DNA from: Mycoplasmoidaceae bacterium
GTDB lineage: Bacteria; Bacillota_I; Bacilli_A; Mycoplasmatales; Mycoplasmoidaceae
Length of the DNA: 44,481 bases
Direction of reading: 5' to 3'
Assembly: GCA_024407815.1 (NCBI GenBank)
Contig: JAKSVS010000005.1
Coordinates: 1 to 44,481, forward strand
How positions within the stretch are numbered: the first letter of the stretch is position 1; each line of letters starts with the position of its first letter. This document shows, piece by piece, positions 1 through 10,674 of this stretch. The translations under genes were made by a program, and so were the position numbers. The notes beneath the pieces are model-generated. The model did no database searches. It was not told where the DNA came from and saw only the letters and a program-made list of their open reading frames with translations.

Positions 1-55
1 ACCTGCGACCCCTTGGTCCCAAACCAAGTGCTCTACCAAGCTAAGCTACTTCCCG
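1..55 (-). tRNA. tRNA-Pro (UGG), cut by the window edge
   Basis: The reverse complement begins CGGGAAGTAGCTTAGC and carries an anticodon arm with loop TTTGGGA (anticodon UGG). The 5' acceptor strand, D arm and anticodon arm are present; the T arm and 3' end lie to the left of the window. It is the third and last visible gene of a Cys-Arg-Pro tRNA array on the minus strand. Confidence 0.93.
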
Positions 56-92
56 GTTTTTTCTAGTTTTTAATTTATAAACAGATTTTTAA

Positions 93-170
93 TGGCGCGC
101 CTTGCAGGAGTTGAACCCACAGCCTTTTGGTCCGTAGCCAAACGCTCTAATCCAATTGAGCTAAAGGCGC
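93..170 (-). tRNA. tRNA-Arg (ACG)
   Basis: The reverse complement folds as a full cloverleaf: acceptor GCGCCTT pairs with AAGGCGC, the anticodon loop is CTACGGA (ACG, read as ICG after deamination), and CCA is encoded at 93-95. It sits between tRNA-Cys and tRNA-Pro with about 5 and 37 bases between genes, so one transcript is likely. Confidence 0.95.
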
Positions 171-174
171 ATTA

Positions 175-249
175 TGGAGGTGAGTGCCAGATTCGAACTG
201 GCGAATACGAAGGTTGCAGCTTCGGACCTTACCACTTGGCTAACTCACC
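175..249 (-). tRNA. tRNA-Cys (GCA)
   Basis: The reverse complement has acceptor GGTGAGT pairing with ACTCACC, an anticodon stem CGAAG/CTTCG around loop CTGCAAC (anticodon GCA), a normal T arm and an encoded CCA at 175-177. It is the first gene of the minus-strand array. Confidence 0.95.
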
Positions 250-258
250 ATACGTAAA

Positions 259-264
259 ATTATA
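259..264 (-). promoter_or_regulatory. -10 box for the Cys-Arg-Pro tRNA array
   Basis: The minus strand reads TATAAT here, ending about 9 bases before the 5' end of tRNA-Cys at 249. It lies in a short palindromic stretch (TACGTA on both sides). No strong -35 box is visible, as is usual in mollicutes. Confidence 0.6.
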
Positions 265-308
265 CGTATTACTATTATAAACAAAAATGATATTTTAGAT
301 TGATAATA

Positions 309-1181
309 TTATTTATTAATAAACTTAGCTAAACTAGGCAATTTTCACTCATTGCATAGCTTGATAAATTGATCATAATTACATGAATTTTTAATAAATT
401 CATCAAGCTGGCGATTGCCAAACAAATCTTTTTTAATTGTTGCTATTTGGTAGCACAATTTACCACTAGCTTTATTTTCAATAAACTTTTGCTTTTGCCC
501 AGCAGCTAGCTCATCAATATGAGCATAGATGTTGCTAAAGCAATTGTATTTTTTTAAAAGGTTGGCAGCGGTTTTTGGACCAATCCCTTTTATTCCGCAA
601 AAGTTATCACTGCCATCTCCACAAATTGCTTTGGAGTCAACAATTTGACTTGGAGTCAAACCATAGAACAAATCAGCAAAATTATCAACAGTATATTTAA
701 CTGTTTCTGACACACCAACTTTAAATAAATTAACATTAGTTAATTGGCTAACCAATTGAAGCATATCTTTATCAGAACTAAAGACTTCAACTGCCACACC
801 ATTATTGTTCATTAATTGGCAGTAACTGCCAATTAAATCATCAGCTTCAAAACCTTCTTGTGATTCTCACTTAATTCCTAAACTGTTAAGAAAATCATGA
901 ATAATAGGCAGTTGAACTCTTAGTTCATCTGGCATTGCTTTTCGATTAGCTTTATATTCATCAAGCATTTGGGTTCTAAAGGTTGTTTTGCTATGATCAA
1001 AGGCAACGAAACAATAATCATATTGTTCACGTTGTAATAATGTCAAAACAGCTTTAGTAAAAAGATTAACTGCGTTTGTTGGAGTTAAATTGTTGGTTTT
1101 ATAATAATCCAACATTTTAAATGTTGCTCAGTAAACTCGATATACCAATGAGTTACCATCAATTACCATTGCTTTTTTCAT
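309..1181 (-). CDS. Stand-alone 5'-3' exonuclease (DNA polymerase I N-terminal domain homologue)
   Basis: A protein of 290 aa that matches only the 5'-nuclease domain of PolA. Mollicutes commonly keep this domain without the polymerase; the known role is removal of RNA primers and flap processing during lagging-strand synthesis. The start MKKAMVIDGNSLVYR holds the first metal-binding Asp. A second acidic cluster lies around SKAICGDGSDNFCGIKGIGP, where the helix-hairpin-helix GIKGIGPKTA follows directly. Several UGA codons are read as Trp, the last of them 12 codons before the TAA stop. The ATG overlaps the last base of the dnaE stop (TAATG), so translation is probably coupled. Confidence 0.92.
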
Positions 1182-4090
1182 TATTTTTTGACCTCACTAA
1201 TAATTTTATCAATCCTTAAGGATTTACCTGATTTGGATACAACAACAAATAAGTATTTGTCTTTAGACAATAAGGGAGCTTGCTCAACATTGTCTAAGAC
1301 ATTGTTGAAAGTTACCGCATCAGAGATGGTCATTGTTTCATCTTCTAAAGAGATGAAAGCCATATTTGTTCCGGTCTTGGTTTTAATCTTTCTTAAAGAC
1401 TTAATATAAACTATAGTTTTATATTTAACATAAGGTTGACCATTATCTCTTATGTAAGAAAGGGTTAAAGCTTCTTTAGCTAGTTCTTGGTTAGCGGCTT
1501 TGACTGCCAATATTGGATGAGCAGCGAAGGCAATACCAAGAATTTCAAACTGGTCTTGGTTTTCTTTCTTACTTGTTTCTTTATTATCTTGAATCTTAGT
1601 ATAGACAATATTTGAGATATATCCGTACTTAGGGGTGTAAGTTTTGACACCAGAAATGATTGATGGTAAGGATGCAACAATGGAACTACGGTTTAGTAAT
1701 TGTTTGTCGATGAAACAATCAAAACATCCTGCTTTAGCAATTATTTCAATACCGCTTGGCCCAAGACCTGCTTTGACTAGGTCTTTGATACAGTCTTTAA
1801 TTTCTTTTCATCCTGTTGCCTGTTTTCGCGCAGTAATTATTTTTTCTATACCTGCGCTACCAATACCTTTAAGACTGGCAAAGCCAAAAATTATTTTATT
1901 GTTATATATACTAAAACCAACTTGGCTATTATTAATATCAGGCGGAAGAATAGCTATACCATTATTCTTAGCTTCAGCTAAGTAGTTGGCTACTTTGCCT
2001 GTTGGATTGTAGGAAAGCAAACAAGCATAGAACTGGTTAGGATAATATGTTTTTAAGTAAGCTAATTGATAGCTTACTAGAGCATAAGCAATTGAGTGGC
2101 TATGGTTAAAACCATAGCTAGCAAACTTAATTAAGTAAGTCCAGATTTTGTTAGCTTTTTCTTTGTCATAGCCGTTGGCTATGGCACTATTAATAAAATC
2201 ATTTTCAATTTCCTCAAGCTTATCCAATTTCTTTTTAGAAATTGCTCGACGAACAATGTCGGCTTGAGCTAAAGATCAGTTAGCAACCAAACATAATGTT
2301 TGGATAACCTGCTCTTGATAAATTATTATGCCATAAGTTGGTTCAAGGACAGATTTTAATCTGTCATCAATATATTCAATACTATCTGAATCTTTTTTAT
2401 TTTTAATATAAACAGGAATGTTGGCTTGTGGTCCTGGTCTAAATAATGCAGAAGCAATTGAAATATCTTCAATTGACTTTGGTTGAATCTTTCTAACAAC
2501 ATTGGTCATACCTGGAGATTCAAGTTGGAAGATACCTAATGTGTTACCCAAACATAATTGTTTGAACACCTTTTGGTCATCAATAGGTATTTGATTAATA
2601 TCAAATGTTTTGCTAGCATGTTTGTTTATTTCATCAACACAATCGTTAATAATACTTAGGTTTACTAAACCTAAAATATCCATCTTGATTAATCCACACG
2701 GTTCAATATACTCCATAGAGTATTGGACAGTGTTAATGCCTTCAGCTGATAGTGTGGTAGGCACTACATTATGTAGTGGCTGGTTGCAAATGACAATACC
2801 AGCAGCGTGTGTACCTATTTGTCTTGGCATCCCCAAGATAAATCTTGCCAACTCAAATAGTTGTGGATATTTCTTTTCATAATCGGCCACAACCTTCTTT
2901 TCTTTGATTACTTGATCAATATCTTGATCAAAGAAGTCAGATATTGATTTGCAGATCATATTGACTATTGATAAATCAATATCAAGGATTCTTGCCACAT
3001 CCCTAATTGCGGTTTTAATCTTTATTTTTTGAAAGGTAATTATGTGACCAACACGATCTTGACCATATTTGCTAAACAAATAGTCAATGACTTCTTGTCT
3101 TCGATTATCCATGAAGTCAATATCAATATCAGGTTTGGTTTTTCTATTTGAATTTAGGAACCTTTCAAATATTAATCCATACACTAATGGATCAATATTG
3201 GTAATTTCCAAAACATAGGATACTAATGACCCAGCAGCCGAACCTCTTCCTGGTCCAACCATAATGTTATTTTGCTTTGCAAAAGCAACATAATCTTGGA
3301 CAACTAAGAAATAATCATCAAAACCCATCTTATGAATTATGTCTAATTCATATTTGATACGATCAATATATTTTTTATTTACTTTTTGACCAAAACGTTT
3401 GATTAAACCTTGACGACAACGTTCTTGCAAAAGTAATGCTGAATTACGTTTTGGGTCAAATTGAACAAAGAAATTATCTTTGTTAAGAGGAATGACTAGA
3501 TTTATTTCTTTAAGTAATTTATACGTGTTATTAATTTGCTCACTACTAAATTCTTTTTGTGCTTGCGCCTGTGTGTATAAATATTTAGTTGCTATTTCTT
3601 TATTGTCTTCAACCTCGCTATAAAGACAACCTTGGTTGAAGGCGACTAAAGCTTTGTATTTAGCAAAATCACTTTTAGAAACGAACAAAGACTCGTGGAT
3701 GGATAAATCCTTTATTAAGTAGCTTGAAGCGAAACCAGGGGCTTTATTTTGACTAATAACGATAAGGCTATCGCTAGCAAAATCGGACAAATGCCACTGT
3801 TGATTATGATTGATTATTGAAGATAGCTGACAAAGCTTTTGGTAGCCTTTGTAATCTTTTGCTAATAATATATATTCTTGATTGTTTTCTTTAACGCCTA
3901 AGCCAATAACTGGTTTAAGGTTGGCAGCCAAAGCTTTGTTATAAAACTCAATTGCTCCATACATTACATTAACATCAATTAAACAAACATAATCTTGTTT
4001 GTTTTCACACGCGTGAGTAATAATATCATCTACACTAATAGATGAGTAACCCATTGAATAATGTGAACGCGTGTTGATGTTTATGTACAT
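1181..4090 (-). CDS. dnaE: DNA polymerase III alpha subunit, DnaE type
   Basis: A 969-aa C-family DNA polymerase; in Firmicutes and mollicutes DnaE works with PolC in replication. Order of parts: an N-terminal PHP domain (about 1-200), then the polymerase core with GPGRGSAAGSLVSYVL near residue 280 and the catalytic KPDIDIDFMD near 318-324, then the helix-hairpin-helix and C-terminal OB-like region (GQPYVKYKTIVYIKSL onward). Length is close to mycoplasma DnaE. The PHP metal ligands look lost: YININTRSHYSM replaces the usual HLHxH motif, and DVNVM replaces DHGNM. Under code 4 the frame is open throughout. It starts 2 bases after the DHH phosphoesterase gene and overlaps the exonuclease gene by one base. 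Confidence 0.96.
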
Positions 4091-4092
4091 AT

Positions 4093-5067
4093 TTATTTAA
4101 TTTGATTTAAATTTTCTTTTAGATAATCTTCGACGTCTTTAATTATTTGTTTGATTTCTGATTTGTGGTAGATTGTTACACCAGCTGCAAGCTTGTGACC
4201 ACCACCATGGTATTTTTCTGCTATTTGGTTAATTGGCAGCTTTGCTGATCTTAGCGAACCCTTCCATTGTTTAAGAACATTATCGTAATAGAATGTCATT
4301 CAAATGTTCAAACCCTTAATATTATTAAGAACGTGAACCATTGACATTCTTAACTGAATTCCATAACGATCAAAAGAATTCTTACCAAGTTTTGCTCAAG
4401 CAAAACCAAGTTCGTTGTCGAAATGTGTTCGCTTTAGAACATAAATAGAGAATTTGATTTCATCAAGATCTCTTAAATAAACAGCATCATGAATTTTTTG
4501 ACGGTTGCAACCACGATTAATTAATTCGGCAGCAATACCAAGAGTTCTTGGTGTTACTGATGGATAAAGGAATCTAGCAGTATCAGTAATGATACCAGCA
4601 TACAAGTTGTTGCATGTTGGAATCAAAACAGAGTTTAGATCTCATTCAAGTAGTAGTTCAGCAATCATTTCTGATGTGGCACTATAAGTGTCATCAACTC
4701 ACTCAAAGTCGGCAACAACTTCGTTCTTTGGGTGGTGATCAATTCTGATCAACTCACGGCAATAATTTTGTTTACCAGTTCAAATTCTTGATGCATTAGC
4801 AGTATCAAGAACAATGCCTAAGGCATTACCAAGGAAATCATTTTCGACTGGACGTTTGTCGAATGTGTATAAATTATTTTCGAATTGTGGTGAGAGAGAA
4901 TCAAGACCAACAATTCTTACATCCTTATTAGGATACTTTGTCTTTAAAAAGTATTGTAAACCATAACTTGAACCAAGAGCATCAAGATCGGGTAGTTCGT
5001 GGAAGAAGATAGCAATATTGTCATATTGCTCAATTTTCTTAACAATTATTTCTTTGATTTCTGTCAT
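4093..5067 (-). CDS. nrnA: DHH/DHHA1 phosphoesterase (NrnA-like oligoribonuclease / pAp phosphatase)
   Basis: A 324-aa protein. The N-terminal DHH domain has PDLDALGSS near residue 25, a VLDT motif near 85, and the signature RIDHHPKNE near 107. The C-terminal DHHA1 domain has the glycine motif GGGHKLAAG near residue 300. NrnA-type enzymes degrade 2-5 nt RNA and dephosphorylate 3'-phosphoadenosine 5'-phosphate; some relatives cleave cyclic dinucleotides, so substrate is inferred. A GTG nine bases upstream is in frame, but the ATG at 5067 is preferred because GAGGGAG sits about 8 bases before it and it overlaps the thiI stop by one base. Confidence 0.88.
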
Positions 5068-6263
5068 TATAATCACTCCCTCTTGATGTGTTTGTTTATT
5101 ACCCTTTTATAAATAGTATCTATTAATAAAAGCTCTTTTTCCAATTTAAGTGCTTTGTCGATATCAGGTTTAGTTGTAGGGTTAGCAGGAACAAACATGC
5201 TACAAGCATCAGGATAAGGCAAAATTGAAATTGAATATGTACCTAATTGATTAGCTAAATCAATTATTTCAATTTTGTCATAAGTTAGCAGTGGTCGTAA
5301 AACAACAACATTATCAAGAACTTGACTAATTGTAGTCATGCTCTCAATTGTTTGGCTAGCAACTTGTCCTAAGCTTTCACCCGTTGCGATAGCATCATAA
5401 TGTTGGGTTTTGGCCAAATATTGGCCAATCCTAAAGAAATAACGACGCATTATAGTTATTTGATAACTATGATTTGTAATATGAGCGATTTCGTGTTGAA
5501 TATCAGTAAATTTACATATGTAAAGTAATGGTTTTTCTAGTTTGCCATCAAGTGTTATCTTTTTTATTAGCGATCTAACTTTGTCTTCTGCCTTTTTGGT
5601 TGTGTGAGGTGGAGAAACAAAAGTTAAAAAATCAACATGGAAACCTTTCTTCATTAATAATGAAGCAGCAACTGGTGAATCAATTCCTCCAGAGATTAAC
5701 ATTAAAACGCGGCCATTAATTCCTAAAGGAAAACCACCAGTGCCTTTAATTTTATTAAAGTAAACAATGAAAGCATCTTGCTTTATTTCAATGTTTATTT
5801 TCAATTCTGGTTTGTGAATATCAACAGAGAATTTCTTAAAATTCTGTAAGAAAAATCCACCCATTTGTTTAGAAAATTCCATTGAATCAGTTGGATATTT
5901 CTTATCATGACGTTTAGTTATTACTTTGAATGTGGTCTTGTCATTAGACAATTGGGTTTTGAAAAAGCTATGTAATTTTTCTAGTTTTCTTTCAATAACA
6001 TAACCTTCAATTACTCAAGCAATTCCTGGGGTTGCTTTGATAATATTGAAAACATCTTGATATTTTGTTTTGGCAACATTGGCAATTGTCATTGAATCAT
6101 ATTGTTTGATAACTTTAACAGATTTGAAATCTTTTAAAGATTTAACTACATTGTTATATAAACATCGAACAAACTCTTTTCGGTTTTTTCCTTTAAGAGT
6201 TAGTTCTCCATATTTTATATAAATTATTCTTTCTACTTTACTAGTTCTACTTCTTTTAGTCAT
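5067..6263 (-). CDS. thiI: tRNA 4-thiouridine synthase ThiI
   Basis: A 398-aa enzyme that adenylates U8 of tRNA and transfers sulfur from a cysteine desulfurase, giving s4U8. The N-terminal ferredoxin-like/THUMP part starts IYIKYGELTLKGKNR. The PP-loop ATP-binding motif LISGGIDSPVA lies near residue 190, followed by PYPDACSMFVP. There is no rhodanese domain, as in other Firmicutes-type ThiI. The ATG at 6263 is chosen over an upstream TTG because a GAGG stands about 10 bases before it. The last codons include UGA (Trp), then TAA overlapping the next ATG. The 5' end overlaps the upstream nuclease gene by 31 bases. Confidence 0.94.
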
Positions 6264-7099
6264 TTTCAATCTGCCTCAGTTATCTGTGGAGAGATACCTG
6301 TTTTAACATGTTTGTTGTATCAATTTTTAGCTGGTTCAATAGCTTGAATTCTAAATTTTTCTAGATCATTTAATTCAAAACCTCTTACATATACTTGGTG
6401 TTGTTCAATCTTAAATTCTTCAGAATGAGCATAATCGTAAGGAGTTAAGAAACAAACAGCAAACATTCCTTTTTTGGTTTTTCTTAGATAAAGATACAAA
6501 CCAAGTTGATAAGCATATTCTTCACTAATCTTTAGTTTGCCTGCATCATTGAATCAACTTAGCTTCTTTTCTCCCGGAACTTTAACTAATGGTAAACCAT
6601 TAGCATCTTTTTGCATATGCATAATTCCTTTTTGTGTTTTGTAGGAAAGTTTATCGATTGACGATGTTTTGATTTCTAACATTGGCTTGTTAGTTGAGTA
6701 ATCAACTAAACCAGCTTCATTAACTGGTTCACCATCAGGAATACCGCCAAACATTTCGTATCCTGGATCGGTTTTACCATTAAAAACATTTCACTTAACT
6801 TGTGATGGAACATAATCTTTGAAATTAATTTGATATTTTTCAGAGACATACTCTCTAACTTTTGGTTCAACGAATTGACCAACCTTAGCAAGAGTTGGGT
6901 CCATTGGTTCTTCATAAATACCAACCATACAGCACCATTCTTTTAGTGGTGATGTAAATTTATTTCTTCCTAAAACAGAAGAAAGTCTTGTTCCAGTTAT
7001 TTTTTTGAATTTTCAACTGTTAGCAAGAAATTCTTTAGACAATTCAAAATGATCGCCAACAATTTTAAAATCTTTGTTTAAAACTTTTGTAAAAGGCAT
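6233..7099 (-). CDS. Putative YqaJ-like PD-(D/E)XK nuclease (MAGa7180-like family)
   Basis: A 288-aa protein resembling viral/phage YqaJ exonucleases and the mycoplasma family named after MAGa7180. Seen in the sequence: GTRLSSVLGRNKFTSP near residue 33, like the N-terminal GxxxxxxxxG motif of YqaJ; IPDGE with Asp122; LEIKTSS with Glu142 and Lys144, fitting D...ExK; then YAYQLGLYL near 200, like the family's QxxxY helix. No signal peptide or membrane helix is seen. It probably cuts DNA, but substrate and role are unknown. The 3' end runs 31 bases into thiI, and a TATAAT about 15 bases before the ATG suggests its own promoter. Family assignment is from motif memory only. Confidence 0.68.
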
Positions 7100-7135
7100 A
7101 AAAATATTTTTAGTATTATATACTAAAAATATCAA

Positions 7136-8074
7136 TTATAGTAACTTAGTATTTTTTAGCTGAATTGTCTTACCTTTTAAATAATTTAAGCAACCAGCAT
7201 CCTTGCTAAATGCAAAGATTGATTTATACGCTATTAATGCTTGAAATTTGAAATTATTTATTTTTTTAATATTTTTGGATGTGTATTTTTGCTCACCAAC
7301 AAGGGGGTGACCAACAAAAGCCATATGAGCTCTAATTTGGTGTGTACGACCAGTTAATAGTTCTACTTCAAGCAAACTAATGTCTTGCTTTGGATCATAA
7401 TTTAACACTTTATATTTAGTCGCTATATACTTTGCACCATTTGATGAAGTTAAACTAATTTTAACTAAATTTGAAGTGTTAGATTTTGCTCAATATGCCT
7501 CAAGCAGCTGACTCTTTTGTGGCATTTTGCCATAAACCAAACACTGATAAAACTTCCTTATCTCTCTATTTTTAATCTTTTTGTTTAATACAACAGCCGC
7601 TTCATGAGTCTTGGCTATCATCACTAAACCGGTTGTGTTAAAATCAATTCGATGAACCAAGCAAGGAGAAAATTGGTTTTCTTGTTTAGGATTTCACTTA
7701 TTTGAATTGAATAGATATTTTTTAGCTCGATTGATTAATGTATCTGCTGCTTTTTGGTCTTCATCATCAACAAGTAATTTTGCTGGTTTATTGACAACAA
7801 GTAAATTATCATCTTCATAAACAACATCCAACTTGTCTTTTGCTTGCATCCAAATATAATCTTTGTCTTTTGGTTGACTAGTAATTAAGTATACCTTAAT
7901 TTCATCACCAGTTTTTAAACGGTAATCGAATTTTGCTTTCTTGCCATTTACCTTTACTTTATTGGTTCTGATTGCCTTAAAAATTAATCCTTTCGTTAGG
8001 TTAGGATATAGCTTCATCAAGAAATTATCTAGACGAATATTTTCATCGTTTTTTTTGATCTTAATTATTTCCAT
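7136..8074 (-). CDS. RluA-family 23S rRNA pseudouridine synthase
   Basis: A 312-aa protein. An S4 RNA-binding domain fills residues 1-75 (RLDNFLMKLYPNLTKG, KVNGKKAKFDYRLKTGDEI). The synthase domain starts at DLLVVNKPA-type sequence NLLVVNKPAKLLV, has the catalytic HRIDFNTTGLVMIAKT with Asp near residue 149, and the late motif LLTGRTHQIRAHMAFVGHPLVG. This is RluC/RluD type; which uridines are modified cannot be told. The first 14 bases overlap the end of the TrmH-like gene, so the two RNA-modification genes are likely co-translated. Confidence 0.92.
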
Positions 8075-8846
8075 GATTTAAATAGAAAGCAACGATACTT
8101 GCTGCTACAGACGCATTAAGTGATTCGACATCTTTATTAAGAGGAATTTTGATTGTTGTCGAACACTTATTTAGAATCTTTTCAGGAAGGCCTTGGCCTT
8201 CTGGCCCAACAAGAAAACAATTATTCTTAGTTTTTTTGTATTGGTAGATATCGATGGCTCGATTATTATTTGCCATCGCTAATAAACTAAGTTTATTAGT
8301 TTTGACTGCTTGATAAAAATAATCAAAATCATTGTATTTTTCAGTTTGGATTTTGAAAACATAACCAGCTGAGGATCTAATTGCTTCTGGATTATATAAA
8401 TCGCAGCAATTTCCTACAAGGAAAACGCCTTTAATGTTAAAGCCTAAACAACTACGAATTACTGCTCCTAAGTTGTGGGGGTTTTGCAGATTATATAAAG
8501 CTAAATAATTACTCTTATCATCGAATGTGATAGAGTGTTTTTTTGGTCTAAAAACACAAATAATTCCATCAGGAGTTTTAAGAGTAGAAATTGCTTTTAA
8601 AACAGCGTTTGGACAAAGATTGATTTTATCATCAAATTTATGAAGCAATCTCTTGTTTTCAATTAAAAAATCTTTGGTGCAGAAGATGGCTTCAATATCT
8701 TTAGAATCAACTGATTCTAAGATCGTCAAAAAAACCTTTTTTGTTTCAGCAACAGCAAGGTTTTCTTGCTTGCGTTGTTTAGCATCATTAAGTAATTTTT
8801 TGACTCATTTAATTGCTTTGTTGGAAAACGATTCAATCTTTTTCAT
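8061..8846 (-). CDS. TrmH/SpoU-family RNA 2'-O-methyltransferase
   Basis: A 261-aa SPOUT enzyme that uses AdoMet to methylate a ribose 2'-OH of rRNA or tRNA. An N-terminal substrate-binding part (FSNKAIKWVKKLLNDAKQR) resembles the RlmB/TsnR type. The SPOUT motifs are LYNLQNPHNLGAVIRS (motif 1), CFLVGPEGQGLP (motif 2) and IPLNKDVESLNASVAASIV (motif 3), which form the trefoil knot. The exact target is unknown; 23S Gm is most likely. The ATG is one end of a perfect palindrome shared with the divergent flavoprotein gene. Confidence 0.9.
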
Positions 8847-8878
8847 ATAGTTATTATAAATAATATAATAACTATATG
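8844..8878. promoter_or_regulatory. Perfect palindromic divergent promoter containing both start codons
   Basis: The arms CATATAGTTATTAT (8844-8857) and ATAATAACTATATG (8865-8878) are exact inverted repeats around AAATAAT. The outer ends are the start codons of the methyltransferase (minus, 8846) and flavoprotein (plus, 8876) genes. Each strand has TATAAT (8864-8869 plus; 8858-8853 minus) exactly 6 bases before its ATG, so both mRNAs should be leaderless. Confidence 0.75.
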
Positions 8879-9784
8879 AAAATATACGACGTAGCCATAA
8901 TGGGTGGTGGCCCTGGCGGGTTATACGCTCATTATTATGCGCATACAAAGGGAATGACTTCGGTTTTAATCGAAGCAAACAATGAACTTGGTGGGCAGCC
9001 AACAATTTTATTTCCAATCAAAGCAATCCATGATTATCCTGGATATGAAAACATTCCAGCAAATGAATTAATGAATCAATTCATTAAGCAAGCAAATTTT
9101 GAAAAAATTGTTTTAAATACAGCAGTTGAAAAAATTGAACAAGCAGATGGATGTTATAGAATAGTGACAAATAAAGAACCATTTTTTGCTAAACATGTAA
9201 TTATTGCTACAGGTGGTGGCTTTTTCAAATTTAATAAGATTACTGGAGTTGAATCAAAAAACATCCACTACGTAGTAAAAGATCTTAATTTATATAAAAA
9301 TAAGAAAGTGATTGTTGCTGGTGGAGGAGATGCAGCAATTGACTGAGTTGTTGAAATATTAAAACGTAAACTAACAAAAGATATTTGTATCGTTCATCGT
9401 CGAGACGAATTTAGAGCAGTAAGAACAAAAGTTGATTGACTAGACCAATACAAATGCAAAAAATATTTAAATAAAACTTCAACAGTTTTATCAGACAATC
9501 AACTAGAAATAGTTGATAAATCAACAGGCAAGAAAGAAATTCTTCCATTTGATTATCTAATCGTTCAATATGGTCAAACATATTCTTTACAAGATAATCA
9601 AATGCTTAAACCATTTAATCTTGATTTACAAAACAGAATTAAAGTTGATCAACATTGTAAAACAAATATTGGAAAAATATATGCAATCGGTAATGTTGCA
9701 AGCTACAACGATAAGCCAAGGCTTATCCATGTTGCAGTAAGTGATGCTAAGACTGCAATCGATGATATTTTAAACCATGAATAA
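8876..9784 (+). CDS. Ferredoxin/flavodoxin-NADP+ reductase-like flavoprotein (TrxR-fold, YumC type)
   Basis: A 302-aa two-dinucleotide-domain flavoprotein. FAD motif GGGPGGLY lies at 9-16, NAD(P) motif GGGDAAIDW near 149-157, and a C-terminal FAD motif IYAIGNVA near 269. It has the thioredoxin-reductase fold but lacks the redox-active CxxC of TrxB; the position after the first half reads NIHYVVKDLNLYKNK, as in type 2 ferredoxin-NADP reductases. It is predicted to pass electrons between NADPH and a small carrier; the partner is not in the window. The last 8 bases overlap miaA. Its promoter is the divergent palindrome at 8844-8878. Confidence 0.82.
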
Positions 9785-10670
9785 ATTAATTGTTATTGTT
9801 GGGCCAACATCAAGTCATAAAACAGCCTTGGCTCTTAAAGTAAGTAAAATGATTAATTCACCACTTGTCAGTGCTGATGCATTTCAAGTTTATAAGGAAT
9901 TAACAGCAGGAACAAATAAAATGGACAAGGAAACAATTAAAAATACACCTGTCTATTTAATGGATTGCATTTCCATCTACGATGAATGAAATATAAAAAG
10001 ATTTCAAGATGAAGCAAAAGCAATAATAGCTAAGATTTACTTAGAGAAGAAAATCCCGATTGTTGTTGGTGGAAGCAATTTATATGTTGATGCACTAATC
10101 AAAAATTATGATTTGTCATCTAGTTCTAAAAGAACTAATTCATATCAAGATATGAATAACGAACAATTACATAAATTGCTTGCTAAACTTGATCCAGACG
10201 AGGCGCAAAAGATTCCTGCTAATAACCGAAAACGTGTTATTCGAGCTTTACAAATAATTGAAGAAACTGGTCAACCTAAGTCACTAAAAGACAAACAACG
10301 CTTCAATTATTTCTATGATTGTTTAGTTATTTATATGGATGTAGAAAGAGAAGTACTATATAAAACAATCAATAACAGAGTTATAGAAATGGTTAATGAA
10401 GGTTGAAAGCAAGAAGTAGCAAAACTTTATGCCAAAGATAAGAATGTTATGAAATTGCAAGCACTAAAAGCATTAGGTTATCAAGAGGTTTATGAAGCAA
10501 TTATCAATAATAAACCTATTGATACTGACCTAATTGCTCAAAAGACTAGACATTATGCAAAAAGACAAGTAACATGATGCAAACACCAATATCCAAAATT
10601 ATTTAGTTATCATGGAAAAGCTGATGATGCTTTATTGCAAAAAGCAATAAAACAATTTATTGAAAAGTAA
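9777..10670 (+). CDS. miaA: tRNA dimethylallyltransferase MiaA (divergent P-loop)
   Basis: A 297-aa enzyme that puts a dimethylallyl group on A37 of tRNAs reading UNN codons. Family marks: SADAFQVYKELTAGTNK near 35, VVGGSNLYVDALI near 100, RKRVIRALQIIEETGQP near 150, and TRHYAKRQVTWCKHQ near 265. The Walker A motif reads GPTSSHKT instead of GPTASGKT: the glycine before the lysine is His. Lys and Thr remain, so activity is possible but uncertain. It overlaps the flavoprotein gene by 8 bases and is followed after 4 bases by hemW. Confidence 0.88.
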
Positions 10671-10674
10671 TCTT

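Noticed and set aside
92..280. 62-aa plus-strand ORF
   Set aside because: It runs antisense through tRNA-Arg and tRNA-Cys.
7075..7099. Apparent frameshift at the start of the YqaJ-like nuclease gene
   Set aside because: Recounting the A run at 7080-7083 gives four bases, and the ATG at 7099 is in frame with the rest.
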